64,000 bases of DNA from Symbiodinium sp. CCMP2592 (Eukaryota; Sar; Dinophyceae; Suessiales; Symbiodiniaceae). Every line of letters starts with the position of its first letter. The stretch's first letter is position 1. The stretch covers positions 951,001 to 1,015,000 of the forward strand of contig CAJNDT010001213.1 of NCBI GenBank assembly GCA_905221615.1, given 5' to 3'. Below are positions 50,219 to 59,568 of this stretch, one piece after another. The notes below the pieces were generated by a model. The model saw only the letters and a list, made by a program, of their open reading frames with translations, made no database searches and was not told the origin of the DNA. Position numbers and translations under genes: made by a program.

Positions 50219-50366
50219 CTGGGGGCCCCCTTAGAGGGTTTTATAAGGGTTCCTTTAAAGGGGCTACTGTAGTTTAGGGTTTTCTGGTTTAATGAGGGTT
50301 GAGGGTTTAGGGTCGAGGGTTTAGGGACTTAGGGTTACCACCATCATTGTCGGAGCCTTCTGGTAC

Positions 50367-50553
50367 TGTAGGGGCCTTAATAATTACAATAGGGTTCCCT
50401 TTAAAGGGGTCCTTTAAAGGGCTACTATAAGGGATCTATCAGAGGGTTCTATTATATAAGGGCTTCAATAACTAGAATAGGGTCTTGGGGTTTCTTATAC
50501 CATCATGATAATAAGGATCCCCCAAAAGTATGGGTAGTTGTTTAAGCCCCTAG
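50367..50553. repeat. Composite HP-E with duplicated left end
   Basis: TAGGGGCCTTAATAATTACA, spacer GGGTTCCCTTTAAAGGGG, restart GGGCTTCAATAACTAGAATA, end AAGCCCCTAGA. Confidence 0.8.
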
Positions 50554-50558
50554 AGTAC

Positions 50559-50873
<315 letters not shown>

Positions 50874-51065
50874 AATTGGGCGGGTTACCCTACAGATAAA
50901 AGTTCTGTGATTAGAGGTTGAGGGTTGACCGGCTGTTGGGATTTAGGGTTTACGGGTTAACGGTTGTGCGGTTTAGATACCCTAAACCTCCAACCCTAAA
51001 GCCATGTTTTTAAGGCTCTCTCTCACGACCAATTAAAGTTTGGCTTCTGGAGCTTCAAAAACTGG

Positions 51066-51262
51066 GTCTGGGTGCCGAAATCGTTTTGACGGCAACATTT
51101 TAACCGAAACGTTCCGAGCGAAACGTGTTTCCCTTTGGAACTATAGAAAATTGTTGAGGGTTTGGGTGCCAATAAGTTTTGACCGAAATCTTTTGCCTTT
51201 TGGAAGTATAGAAATTGTTAAGCGGTTGGATGCCAATCAGATTTGACCGAAACGTGTTGACC
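51066..51262. repeat. Degenerate tandem repeat of about 70 bp
   Basis: GGGTGCC.A...GTTTTGACCGAAA and TTTGGAA.TATAGAAA.TTGTT words occur two to three times. Confidence 0.65.
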
Positions 51263-51341
51263 GATTTTTTTGACAGGGCTTTCCTGTTAAAACCTGCTTC
51301 TGAATTTGGGCTGGGAGTGAGGCCTTGGGGCTGGATGCTTG

Positions 51342-51460
51342 CTTAGAGGATATGGGACTTAGTAAGTAGGGTTATAAGTACCTTAATTACGGTTATAAGT
51401 AGATATAAGTATAGTTACCTTACTTATAACCCTACTTACTAAGTCCCCTGATCCTCCAAG
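51342..51460. repeat. HP-A hairpin element, TG duplication
   Basis: CTTAGAGGATATGGGACTTA to CTGATCCTCCAAG. TG at 51340-51341 and 51461-51462. Confidence 0.9.
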
Positions 51461-51706
51461 TGGGAGGCCATGGAGTGCTCGGTGCCGGGGCGGGGCTGGG
51501 CGCTGGGGGGCTGGCTGGGGCCGGTTGTTGGGGGCGGGCCTCGACGGTTTAGTGGGTTCAGGATGAACAAAGACACGCAATTTCTATTTGTTTCGCTCTT
51601 GAGGGTTTAGGGGTAGGGTTTATTTAGGTTTCAGGGCTAGGGTTTTTTAATTAAGGGTTGAGGGCTTAGGATTTTCCATAACCCTTTGAAGATGATTCCT
51701 CTCAAC

Positions 51707-51813
51707 CGTTCAGGACGCGGAACCTCGGAAGTGGGCGGCGGTGGTTCGGTTGCAGCCGCTTCGCCCATCGGCTGCGCGTTGGCGTCGCCAGGAATTTCCG
51801 CCGATGTCTCGCC
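51707..51813 (-). CDS. Coding-like exon, product unknown
   Basis: Minus strand AGCCCCAG|, then GETSAEIPGDANAQPMGEAA, ATEPPPPTSEVPRPE, then CG|GTTGAG. Pro/Glu-rich and probably disordered. Confidence 0.42.
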
Positions 51814-52469
51814 CTGGGGCTTAGGTTCTAGGGTTTAGGGTTTGGGGTTTCTGTTTAATGGGTTTAGGGTTCAGGGTTCAGAGCTTAAGGTTTTTTCAAA
51901 CGCTTCAGGGTTTTTCTAAATGAGTTTAGAGTGAAGTGTTTAGCTTAAGGGCCGGGTTGAGGCCTGCGCTGGATTGGACAACGAGAATAGCACCCGGGAT
52001 CTTGCTTCGGGCTTGGCGACCAAGAGGACTTAGGAAGTTGCAGCGGTGCCTTTTGTAGTTTACGGCGTGGTTTCGCAATTGAGGGCTTCGCTTGAATTTC
52101 GGCTGAGGTGACGGGGCAGCAGACAGGGCAGGCACTTTTGCTGGTTGGAGGGGCCTGCGGCTGGGCCTTTGACTGCAGTGATGGAAAGGTAACGAAGCCA
52201 GAAGAAGGCATTTGGGGCTCAGAAGGGTATGGGTATAGGGTGTCCTCAACACCAAGGCAGCAACACGAAAGCCCCAACCCGAAACCCTGGTAAGGTCCCG
52301 AACCCAAACACGTGCGCATTGAAATTTAAATAGCCCATCCCAAACCTCTAAACGTCTTGAAGCCACAACCACAAAACCCCTAACTTCTAACCCCCTACAC
52401 CCGCATCCTCAACGCAAAAATGCCTGGCGCTGGCGTTTCTTCTCAAGTGCCGCCTGCCTGGCGGATAGA

Positions 52470-52685
52470 TATGGGGCCTTAACAATCAGAATAGGGTTTT
52501 GGGGCCCATTATACTATAATTATTGTGAGGAATCCACAGAACAGTATAGTATAGGTAATTCCCAGAGCCTCCAAAACCCCTTAACTAAGGAATCTACCTT
52601 AAATTGGAATAGGACCCCTTATATGATTTAAGGTATATTCCTTAATTAAGGGGTTTTGGAGGCTCTGGGTTATTGAGGGCCCTAG
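52470..52685. repeat. HP-E hairpin split by an HP-C-type insertion
   Basis: HP-E left arm from ATGGGGCCTTAACAATCAGA to TATAGGTAATT; right remainder TTATTGAGGGCCCTA after the insert. Confidence 0.88.
52561..52669. repeat. HP-C-type hairpin (GCCTCC subtype) nested in HP-E, TT duplication
   Basis: CCCAGAGCCTCCAAAACCCC to its perfect complement. TT at 52559-52560 and 52670-52671. Confidence 0.93.
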
Positions 52686-53109
52686 AGTCGCTAAGGGCGC
52701 CGGCGCTCTTACGTAGGGTTTGGGATTGGGCGTTTACGGCTTCAGGTTGAAAAAAGCTGGTTGCAGCAACGATAACCACGGGAACGCTGGTAACAGTGAA
52801 ACCAGCATTGGTAAGAAGAAGGGCAGGGAGAGCGGCAATAACCACTGAGACAGCAGCGATGGTAGTAAAAAGAACTGAAAGGGGAATGATAACAACAAGA
52901 TTTACGACAACAACGATGAGAACAGCATCGCCAAAAACAGTGCTGCTGCTACCAAACATACTGACCCTTGTCATGACAAAAAGATGACACTCGCAAAAAT
53001 GATACTGCTAACAGCACCAATACCGGCGATGAATGGCGATGATTAGGGACTTTGGTTATTATGGATCGGGCCTACAGTCTCTCATTAAGAACCCGCCCAG
53101 GATTCCTTC

Positions 53110-53204
53110 CTTAGAGGTTCATGGGACTTGATAAGTAGGGCCATAAGTATCTAAATGAAGGTCTGCACTAGATACAACTGTAGTTACCTTACGTTTGACC
53201 CTAC
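53110..53204. repeat. HP-A hairpin cut by HP-D
   Basis: CTTAGAGGTTCATGGGACTT; the right arm stops at GACCCTACT where HP-D begins. Confidence 0.75.
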
Positions 53205-53408
53205 TTGGAGTTTCCGAAAATAGGGGGCCCCAAATATAGCACCCTAAAATAGTAGGATCCTTGTTATAAGGACCCCGAAATAAGGTACGTACCCCTAATC
53301 TTCGGAAACTCCCTAAACCCTAAACCCTAAACCCTATAGATCCCTTATCGTACCTTTATAGTAACCCTTTAAAGGAACCCTAAGGTACCCCTAATCTTCG
53401 GACACTGC
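53205..53408. repeat. HP-D hairpin followed by telomere-type/spacer stutter and a second HP-D right end
   Basis: TGGAGTTTCCGAAAATAGGG to TTCGGAAACTCC (53312), then CCCTAAACCCTAAACCC, ATAGATCCCTTATCG and CCCTTTAAAGGAACCC, then AAGGTACCCCTAATCTTCGG again. Confidence 0.82.
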
Positions 53409-53411
53409 CAC

Positions 53412-53477
53412 TTGCTTCTCGAGGATGCCGCAATACACTTCTGTCAAGCTGGGGCCCACCAACCCAGGGCCGAAAGA
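53412..53477 (-). CDS. Coding-like exon between two hairpin structures
   Basis: Minus strand CAACGCAG|, then SFGPGLVGPSLTEVYCGILE, KQ, then GTGGCA donor (22 codons, phase 0). HP-H ends about 9 nt before the acceptor; HP-D right-end sequence follows the donor. Confidence 0.42.
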
Positions 53478-53488
53478 CTGCGTTGATC

Positions 53489-53617
53489 AAAGGGGAAAAG
53501 GAGGGACCCTTAATGGGGACCCCTACCCTATAATGGGCTATATAATGGGTATATAATAGCTACACTAAGGGTATATACCTAGGGGTCCTTATTAAGGGTC
53601 CCTCTTTTTACCCTTGG
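53489..53617. repeat. HP-H hairpin element
   Basis: AAAGGGGAAAAGGAGGGACC to GGGTCCCTCTTTTTACCCTT. Confidence 0.82.
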
Positions 53618-53679
53618 AGTTGGGCAGTTCTCTATAACAGGGTCCCGCTTGGAGCCTTTCATGAGTGTGCCGTACTATT

Positions 53680-53783
53680 TGGGAGTTTCTGAAAACAAGG
53701 CGAACCCTGATATACTATCCATTGCAGGATTGATGTTAGTAGGATCCTGAAATAAGGTACCCCTAAATTTTCGAAGACTCCCA
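53680..53783. repeat. HP-D hairpin element, TT duplication
   Basis: TGGGAGTTTCTGAAAACAAG to TTCGAAGACTCCCA. TT outside both ends. Confidence 0.82.
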
Positions 53784-53993
53784 TTTGGGGTTAAAGCCTC
53801 ATCCCTGCGATCTGCTTTTCTTGACTCCCACACACCTACAATAAACCCGGAATAAGCCCTCCTGCAACACAAACCCCCCAGAGCCGTGTAGACCTCTCGC
53901 CTGCTCCGTTCCAGCCTTTGGCGCTGCTCCGCAGACACCTCTGCAGCTCTCTTGATTGCAGCTTCTCAAACTTGGCATTTTGAACTTGGAGCT

Positions 53994-54195
53994 TACTTAG
54001 AGCTTCGGGGAAGTAGTAAGTAGGGTCAGACATGAGGTAACTGTAGTTATATCTACTAATTATCCTAATGACGGTACTTACAAACAATAGTTGTTTCACA
54101 GAGGTATAAGTATCCTATCCCCAATTAGGATCCGTTTTAAGGTGCTTACAACTCTACTTACAACGCAATTTGCTATGTCCCCTGAACCTCTCAGC
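53994..54195. repeat. Enlarged, diverged HP-A hairpin
   Basis: CTTAGAGCTTCGGGGAAGTA to CCTGAACCTCTCAG; GGTATAAGTATCC duplicated inside. Confidence 0.65.
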
Positions 54196-54551
54196 AGGGT
54201 TTGGACTGTCCCCGTGTGAGCTTCGGGCGATGCTACATTGGAACGTCACCAAAAGGGACCTTAAAGGTTCGAAGAGGGTTTTAGGGGAGTTTGGAGCTGT
54301 CTATGTCTGAGTCTTGAAAAGGATAAAAGCCATCTGAAAGGCTTGAATAGAGTTTTGGAGGAGTTTGGGGTTGTTCCTGTTTCGAAAGGATAACAGGCGA
54401 AAAAAAAACAAAAACAAAAACTTCCCCTAAACCCTACACCCTAGACCCTAGACCCTTAACCCTAATTCCGACCCCTGCATCGATTGTTTTTGGGGTGTGA
54501 GGCTCGATCCTCATGCTGCGAAGGCCGTGGGTTCATGGCTTTTGGGGCATT

Positions 54552-54660
54552 CCCAGAGACTCCAATATCCCTTAATTAAGGAATATTCCATAAATCATAT
54601 TAGGGATCCTATTAAAATTTACGGCATATTCCTTAATTAAAGGCTATTGGAGTCTCTGGG
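54552..54660. repeat. HP-C hairpin element, TT duplication
   Basis: CCCAGAGACTCCAATATCCC to CTATTGGAGTCTCTGGG. TT outside both ends. Confidence 0.92.
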
Positions 54661-54682
54661 TTGGCCCTGAGCCCTGGAACTA

Positions 54683-54791
54683 CCCAGAGAGCCCAACACC
54701 CCTTAACTAAGGAATGTAGCTTAAATCCTAATATGAAGCCCTATATAGTTTGAGCCATATTCCTTAATTAAGGGCTATTGGGTTCTCTGGG
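54683..54791. repeat. HP-B hairpin element, TA duplication
   Basis: CCCAGAGAGCCCAACACCCC to CTATTGGGTTCTCTGGG. TA outside both ends; 22 bp from the HP-C copy. Confidence 0.92.
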
Positions 54792-54907
54792 TATGCATCT
54801 CTCCGCAAGGAGCCATAGCCCTGTACTCAGTACTGAAGTTAGAAACTTCCGCTCAACGCAATCTCTACCCTAAGCCCTAAACCCCTGAACCCCTAAACCC
54901 TCAAACC

Positions 54908-55001
54908 TCAAGCCACGGCCTGCCCAGCAGCGACTGCGGAGCTGAGAGGTGCCACGGCTTTGATCTGCTTCAGGAGGTTGCCGAAGTCCAAGGCGCTCCA
55001 T
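54908..55001 (-). CDS. Coding-like terminal exon, product unknown
   Basis: Minus strand GTCCCAAG|A, then WSALDFGNLLKQIKAVAPLS, SAVAAGQAVA and TGA. Helical and well biased at third positions. No family recognised. Confidence 0.45.
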
Positions 55002-55111
55002 CTTGGGACCGGCCTTCTCGTTGCTCTCTATAAGGGTTTAGGGTTTAAAGTTTTTTTTTTCTTTTTTTAAGTTTAGGGTTTAGGGTTTAGGGTTTAGAGT
55101 TTAGGGTTAGG

Positions 55112-55837
55112 GGACTCCAATATCCCTTTTTTAAGGAATATACCCAGGGTTCCTTTAAAGGGTTCCAAGAAGGGATCTATTTGGTTTAGGGTTTAGGGAC
55201 TCCAATATCCCAAAATTAAGGAATATTCCTTAGCATATATGCTCTCGGGTCCCGGGCCGCCCCCCCCCCCCCCCTGGTATCCCCCCCCCCCTCCCCCCAA
55301 CCCCCTGCTGCCCTGCTGCTGCACGCCCACCCGCCCTGCCCGCCCCGCCGCCCCCGGCCCGCACCTTGCCTGCCCCTTGACCTTGTGCGCGGATCGGGAG
55401 TGTCGCACTATGCCCTGCCGTGTGCGGAAAGCGGCATCTGACGTGAATTGCAATGATGAATTATGAGGGTTGTATTGCGATGGTGATGGTGGCAGATCTT
55501 CTTTTGAAGGTATCAATGATGAACATGACGACGACAAGGATGATGTTGAGCATGGTATGATCGTCGACTCATGTCCCGGTCTAGAGCAGCACAACATCAT
55601 GAGCAGTATAACCGGTGCCACAACAAGAGGGAAGACAAGGAGTAACACATAAGAACGTCGTGGCAAAAAGAGTACCACCACAGGCCCCACACCACAGGGG
55701 GGGCGGGGGGGAAGGGGGGAGGATACCATGGGGTGGGGGGGGAGGGGGGGTGTGGCAGCCCTGCATCATAAATATAATAGGATCCCTAACATGGTTTAAA
55801 GAATATTCTTTGATTAAGGGATATTGGAGTCTCTGGG
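55112..55837. repeat. HP-C hairpin split by a C/G-rich inverted-repeat insertion
   Basis: GACTCCAATATCCC with spacer and TTTAGGG restart at 55196, then a 520-bp insert, then AATAGGATCCCTAAC and GGGATATTGGAGTCTCTGGG. Confidence 0.72.
55240..55765. repeat. About 520-bp inverted repeat with poly-C / poly-G arms
   Basis: Poly-C runs around CTGGTATCCC (55260-55298) pair with poly-G runs around GGATACCATGGGG (55697-55750). A 178-codon minus frame (55193-55729) crosses it; its C-terminal half is poly-Gly/Pro from the repeat. The inner part is GC-rich and unlike its surroundings. Confidence 0.6.
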
Positions 55838-55875
55838 TGCTCTGGGTCTAGGAGGGGGACTAGGACTCGGAGTAG

Positions 55876-55908
55876 GAGCAGCAGCAGCAGCAGCAGCAGC
55901 AGTACTAG
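55876..55908. repeat. (CAG)n microsatellite
   Basis: Nine CAG units then TAC/TAG. Confidence 0.9.
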
Positions 55909-56028
55909 TAGTATTTAATTTGTAGTACAATTCTTACCAGCAGTGTCATAACGAGTACTGCCACGAGAACTGGCGAAGCCCACTTTTCGTTCGAGTTTTA
56001 TGGCTCCCTGCGCAAACGTATACCCTAA

Positions 56029-56117
56029 ACAAGTACCTTAACCGGGAATACAAGTAGATATAACTATAATTACCTTACTTATAACCCTACTTACTAAGTC
56101 CCCTGATCCTCCAAGTA
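56029..56117. repeat. HP-A hairpin, left end truncated
   Basis: CAAGTACCTTAACCGGGAAT to CTGATCCTCCAAG, followed by CCCTAAACCCTAAACCC (56134-56170). Confidence 0.78.
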
Positions 56118-56178
56118 AACCTTACGTCAACCCTAAACCCTAAACCCTAAACCCAAACCCTAAAGCCTAAACCTTACG

Positions 56179-56627
56179 TCATCCCGCTCGTGTCCTTTCC
56201 AGCTGCTCGATCTTGATCGCAGCCTCCTCCACGCAGAAGTTGCACCAAAAGCCTCGCTATGGTAGAGGATCAGGGGACTTAGCCAGTAGGGTTCCCTTAT
56301 GGGTTCCTTGGAGGGTTCTATAAGGGTTCTTTTTAGGGGTTTAGGGTTTAGGGGACTAAGTAAATAGAGGATCAGGGGACTAGTAAGCAGGGTTCCTTTA
56401 AGGGTTCCTTGAAGGGTTCCTTTTAGTGGTTCAGGGTTTAGGGGACTTAGTAAGCAGGGCTGTAGGTAAGGTAACCCTAGATGTATCGACTTAGAACCAC
56501 CAAGATCCTCCAAGCAATAACCGGCACGGTCGCCTGAAGCGAAGGCCACACCGTGCATCCAAGCCGGTAGCTGGGTCTTGTCGTCCACGAGGCAGGCAAC
56601 GAATGCGCCCCACCAGGCATCGACAGC
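56179..56627 (-). CDS. Two-exon gene end; intron is almost wholly a composite hairpin
   Basis: Minus-strand exons are 56627-56522 (AVDAWWGAFVACLVDDKTQL, PAWMHGVAFASGDRA) and 56252-56179 (FWCNFCVEEAAIKIEQLERT, RAG, TGA). Donor GCCG|GTTATT and acceptor ATAGCGAG|GC join in phase to give DRAGFWCNFC. The intron 56253-56521 (269 nt) consists of the HP-A composite at 56261-56514 plus a few bases on each side. A WCxxC pair could bind metal. No family recognised; it lies directly downstream of the 56.7-58.0 kb gene on the same strand and could be part of it. Confidence 0.55.
56261..56514. repeat. Composite HP-A with three left-end iterations
   Basis: AGAGGATCAGGGGACTTAG occurs at about 56264 and 56365, and GGGGACTTAGTAAGCAGGG again at 56441, separated by GGGTTCCTTGAAGGGTTC and GGGGTTTAGGGTTTAGGGG. 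One right arm ends CAAGATCCTCCAAG. Confidence 0.85.
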
Positions 56628-56714
56628 CTCTCAGGTTTCCAAAGGGCTCTTTAACTGGTTTCTTCAAGCCGGTCTACTAGAGTCTAATTTGTGCGGCAAA
56701 CTACACAGGTGTAA

Positions 56715-57602
56715 TTAAATATTCAGGCTTCCATATTCGGGTGTTCGTGCCTTCTTCATCTCTGGCCACATGCTCAAGATGCGTCCGAGCTCTGCCCCAG
56801 CCACGGCCAGATGAATGCAGGCCGGATGCTCGGCATCCAGCAGCCGAAGGGGCCGCTTGATGTGAAAGCCGCTTTTGAGAAAGCCCACATCTTGCAGCTT
56901 CTTGAAGGAGAGCTGCTCATGACGCATCGTCTCCTGGGCTTTGAAGCAACCAGGGAAAATAAAGGATAAAACTTTTGTAATGGTTCCTTCTAAGTATAAC
57001 AGGTCCCAGAAAAAGCCGTAAAGTACGGTACTCCAAAGCCCAGTATCATGAATCACCGCAGAAAAAACTTCCAGCAGATCATCTGGAGCGCGATGGGGCG
57101 ACCGTGCGGTGGTGAGAAGCCGCACGAGAAGCGAGGTGAGCGCATACCTAGGCTGTTCAGAAACCCTAAACCCTAAACCCAGAAACCCTAAACCGTAAAA
57201 CCAGAAACCCTAAACCCTAAACTACCCAGAAACCTGAAAGTAAAAAAGTGTACCACTGAAGAGCCTGCATACTGCCCGACCATCTGCCCCAGGACCTTGC
57301 CTCGCTCCCTCATGCCAGTATAAGCCCACCTGGGTGCTCTTTTAAGGGATGCAATTCAAGTTTCTACAATACGGAAACCACATAATCTAATGTAGATCCC
57401 ATTATGATAACTGATAACTGTAACCTAAAGCACAGGTACTTGCGATCCCCATTATGGTAACTTTAAATTATATTCCTTAACAAGAGCCCAGCCACAGCCA
57501 CACGTGGTCTTTCAGCTTCGGGTCATGAGCTTGCTTTTGAAGATCCTTCGCCTCTATCGATTTTGCGATTGTCTCGGCTGCGCTGCGATTGGCCTCAGTG
57601 CA
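56715..57602 (-). CDS. Four-exon gene end, unknown product; an intron carries telomere-type repeats
   Basis: Minus-strand exons are 57602-57496, 57329-57273, 57147-57032 and 56938-56715 (TAA). All four joins are phase-consistent. They give CTEANRSAAETIAKSIEAKD ... DHVWLWAYTGMRERGKVLGQ ... MVGQYALTSLLVRLLTTARS ... VIHDTGLWTQETMRHEQLSF and a C-terminus containing HLAVAGAELGRILSMWP. Introns are 166, 125 and 93 nt with GT...AG ends. The 125-nt intron (57148-57272) contains CCCTAAA repeats. The last exon is paralogous to 3200-3301. Mostly helical; no domain recognised. A candidate upstream exon (57895-58005) is listed separately. Confidence 0.6.
57163..57225. repeat. CCCTAAA repeats inside an intron
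   Basis: AAACCCTAAACCCTAAACCC and AGAAACCCTAAACC words within the 125-nt intron. Confidence 0.88.
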
Positions 57603-57894
57603 CTGTTAGGAATAAAAAAACGGGATGACATCAAGGTATCATGGACAGTCTTATATTTGCCTGTATGGTGCTTTTCATAAAAAGCACTCGGAATCCTAAA
57701 CCCGAAAACCGCAAACCCACCCGTGCACAACCATTAAAGAACCCAGCAAGAATCCTTTACGGCACCTTCGACATAAAACATAAAGATCGAAGACCCTGTA
57801 AAATCTTGATAACCCTATACAACCCCATTTAAAAATGCAAAAACTTGTAAGTACTAAACAACCGTAAAAACCCTCCGTAAGAACCCAGTAAAAC

Positions 57895-58005
57895 GCTGCT
57901 CTAAGCCTTCGGCCACGCGGTCAAAGAGTTCGGCCAAGCGATGCGGAGGCGGAGGTTCAGAGGCCAATGCACCAGGGTTCGAGGTAGCAGAGGATGAGGA
58001 GCAAC
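57895..58005 (-). CDS. Candidate upstream exon of the 56.7-57.6 kb gene
   Basis: Minus strand: hairpin end CTCTGGG, GAG|, then frame CSSSSATSNPGALASEPPPP, HRLAELFDRVAEGLEQ. The phase to the next exon could not be fixed. Ser/Pro-rich then helical. Confidence 0.42.
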
Positions 58006-58008
58006 CTC

Positions 58009-58260
58009 CCCAGAGAGCCCAATACCCCTTAATTTAGGCATATGGCTTAAAATATATAGGGCTTCATATTATGATTTAAGCTATATTTCAGGGTTCCTGT
58101 AAGAACTCTATAATGGCTCCTTTAAGGTATCTATAAGGGTTTTGATGATGGTTCTATAGGGCTCTAAAGGATTAGGAGGCTTAGTAAATAGGGTTGCAGG
58201 TACCTGATTTAGGGTTAAAAGTACACACAACTCTTGTTACCTTACTTGGGGCACCAGGGT
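58009..58260. repeat. Chimeric hairpin: HP-B left part joined through spacer to HP-A
   Basis: CCCAGAGAGCCCAATACCCC to GATTTAAGCTATATTTC, then GGGTTCCTGTAAGAAC/GGTATCTATAAGGG spacer, then AGGATTAGGAGGCTTAGTAA and the HP-A inner part to TTACCTTACTTGG. Confidence 0.8.
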
Positions 58261-58564
58261 TCAACGGGATGAACCTCAGGGGGTCTAGGGTTTAGGGTTT
58301 CTGGGTCTAGGGCTCATGGGCTTGGGGTTTAGGCTTCAGGGTTTAGGGTTTATTGTTTAGACTTTTGGGATTGGGGCATAGCTGGTAGGATTCAAGAGTT
58401 TAGGTTGCGACACAAACCTCTGACTGCGATCATGTCCTCGAGTCATCCCCATATGTGCAAAATTCTTATGTTTGCTGTAGCATCCCAGAGGCACTGCCGG
58501 CGGACTTAAACCTAAACCTTAAACCCCAAAGCCCAAACCCTCACAAGGTGGGAAGTAGAATTTG

Positions 58565-58750
58565 AGAGTTTCCGAACGTAGGGGACCCTAATTGCAGTAC
58601 CCTGAATAGTCGGATCCTTATTATAAGGACCGCAAAATAAGGTACCCCCTAACTTTTCGGAAACTCTAAACCCTAAACCCTTTATAGAACCCTTATAGAT
58701 CCCTTTACAGGAACCCCTATAGATCCCTTTAAAGGAACCCTAAGGTACCC
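58565..58750. repeat. HP-D hairpin followed by stutter module
   Basis: GAGAGTTTCCGAACGTAGGG to TTTTCGGAAACTC, CCCTAAACCC, ATAGATCCCTTTACAGGAAC twice, then AAGGTACCCCCTAACT again. Confidence 0.8.
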
Positions 58751-58758
58751 CCTAACTC

Positions 58759-58852
58759 CATTTCGCCAACGAGGCCTTGCCGTGGGGCTTGAACCTGCGT
58801 CTCCTGGCCGAGCAAGGCGCGAAACGGATCCGCTGCCCGGCTGACCTTTGCA
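58759..58852. CDS. Strongly coding-like island, strand uncertain
   Basis: Plus frame HFANEALPWGLNLRLLAEQG, AKRIRCPADLCKG has high GC at third positions. The minus frame after TTTGCAAAG| (VSRAADPFRALLGQETQVQA, PRQGLVGEMEL) is equally open and fits the strand of its neighbours. It is bounded by HP-D sequence and an HP-C-like hairpin. Confidence 0.35.
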
Positions 58853-58860
58853 AAGGGTGT

Positions 58861-59108
58861 CCCCAAAGAGTCCACTATCCCTTAATTAAGGAATATTCCT
58901 TAAATCTCATTAGGGGTCCTAGCATAATTTAAGGAATAGTCTTTTTAGATCATATTAGGGATCCTACCAGAATTTAAGGAACATTCTTTAGATCCTATCA
59001 GGAATCCTACCATAATTCAAGGAACATTCTGAATATTCTTTAGACCATGTTAGGGATCCTACCATAGTTTTGAGGAAGATTCCTCAATTAACGGATATTG
59101 GAGTCCCC
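58861..59108. repeat. Expanded HP-C-type hairpin with repeated inner segment
   Basis: CCCAAAGAGTCCACTATCCC to GGATATTGGAGTCCC. The inner ATATTAGGGATCCTACCA.AATTTAAGGAA segment is repeated about four times. Confidence 0.8.
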
Positions 59109-59259
59109 GAAACCCTAAACCCTATAGATCCCTTATACATTCCTTAAAGGAACCCTTATAGATGCCTTTAAAGGAAGCCCGTTTCCTCTGTATGACCCAG
59201 AGTTTTGGACTTCAAGTTTCGGGCCTGGGGCTCCCCGTCGAATCGGCCTGGGGTACCGA

Positions 59260-59565
59260 CCCAGAGATCCCAAAACCCCTTACCCAGAGACTCCAACATC
59301 CCTTAATTAAGGAGAATACTTTAAATTATGATAGGATCCCTAATATGGTTTACGGAATATTCATTATTAATTAAGGAATATTGGAGTCTCTGGGTAATGA
59401 AGGAATATACCTTGAGGCCTAAGGGTTCCTGAAAGGGCTCCTTAAAGGGATCTAATGATGGGGGCTCTATAAGAGAATTCAGGAAGGTATATCTTAAACT
59501 ATAGGGGGGCTTCATACTATGATTTATAGTATATTCCTCAATTAAGGGGTATGGGGTTCTTTGGG
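59260..59565. repeat. HP-B-type hairpin holding a spacer module and a nested HP-C, GA duplication
   Basis: CCCAGAGATCCCAAAACCCC to GGGGTATGGGGTTCTTTGGG. GA at 59258-59259 and 59566-59567. Confidence 0.82.
59283..59394. repeat. HP-C hairpin nested in HP-B, TA duplication
   Basis: CCCAGAGACTCCAACATCCC to ATATTGGAGTCTCTGGG. TA outside both ends (59281-59282, 59395-59396). Confidence 0.93.
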
Positions 59566-59568
59566 GAT

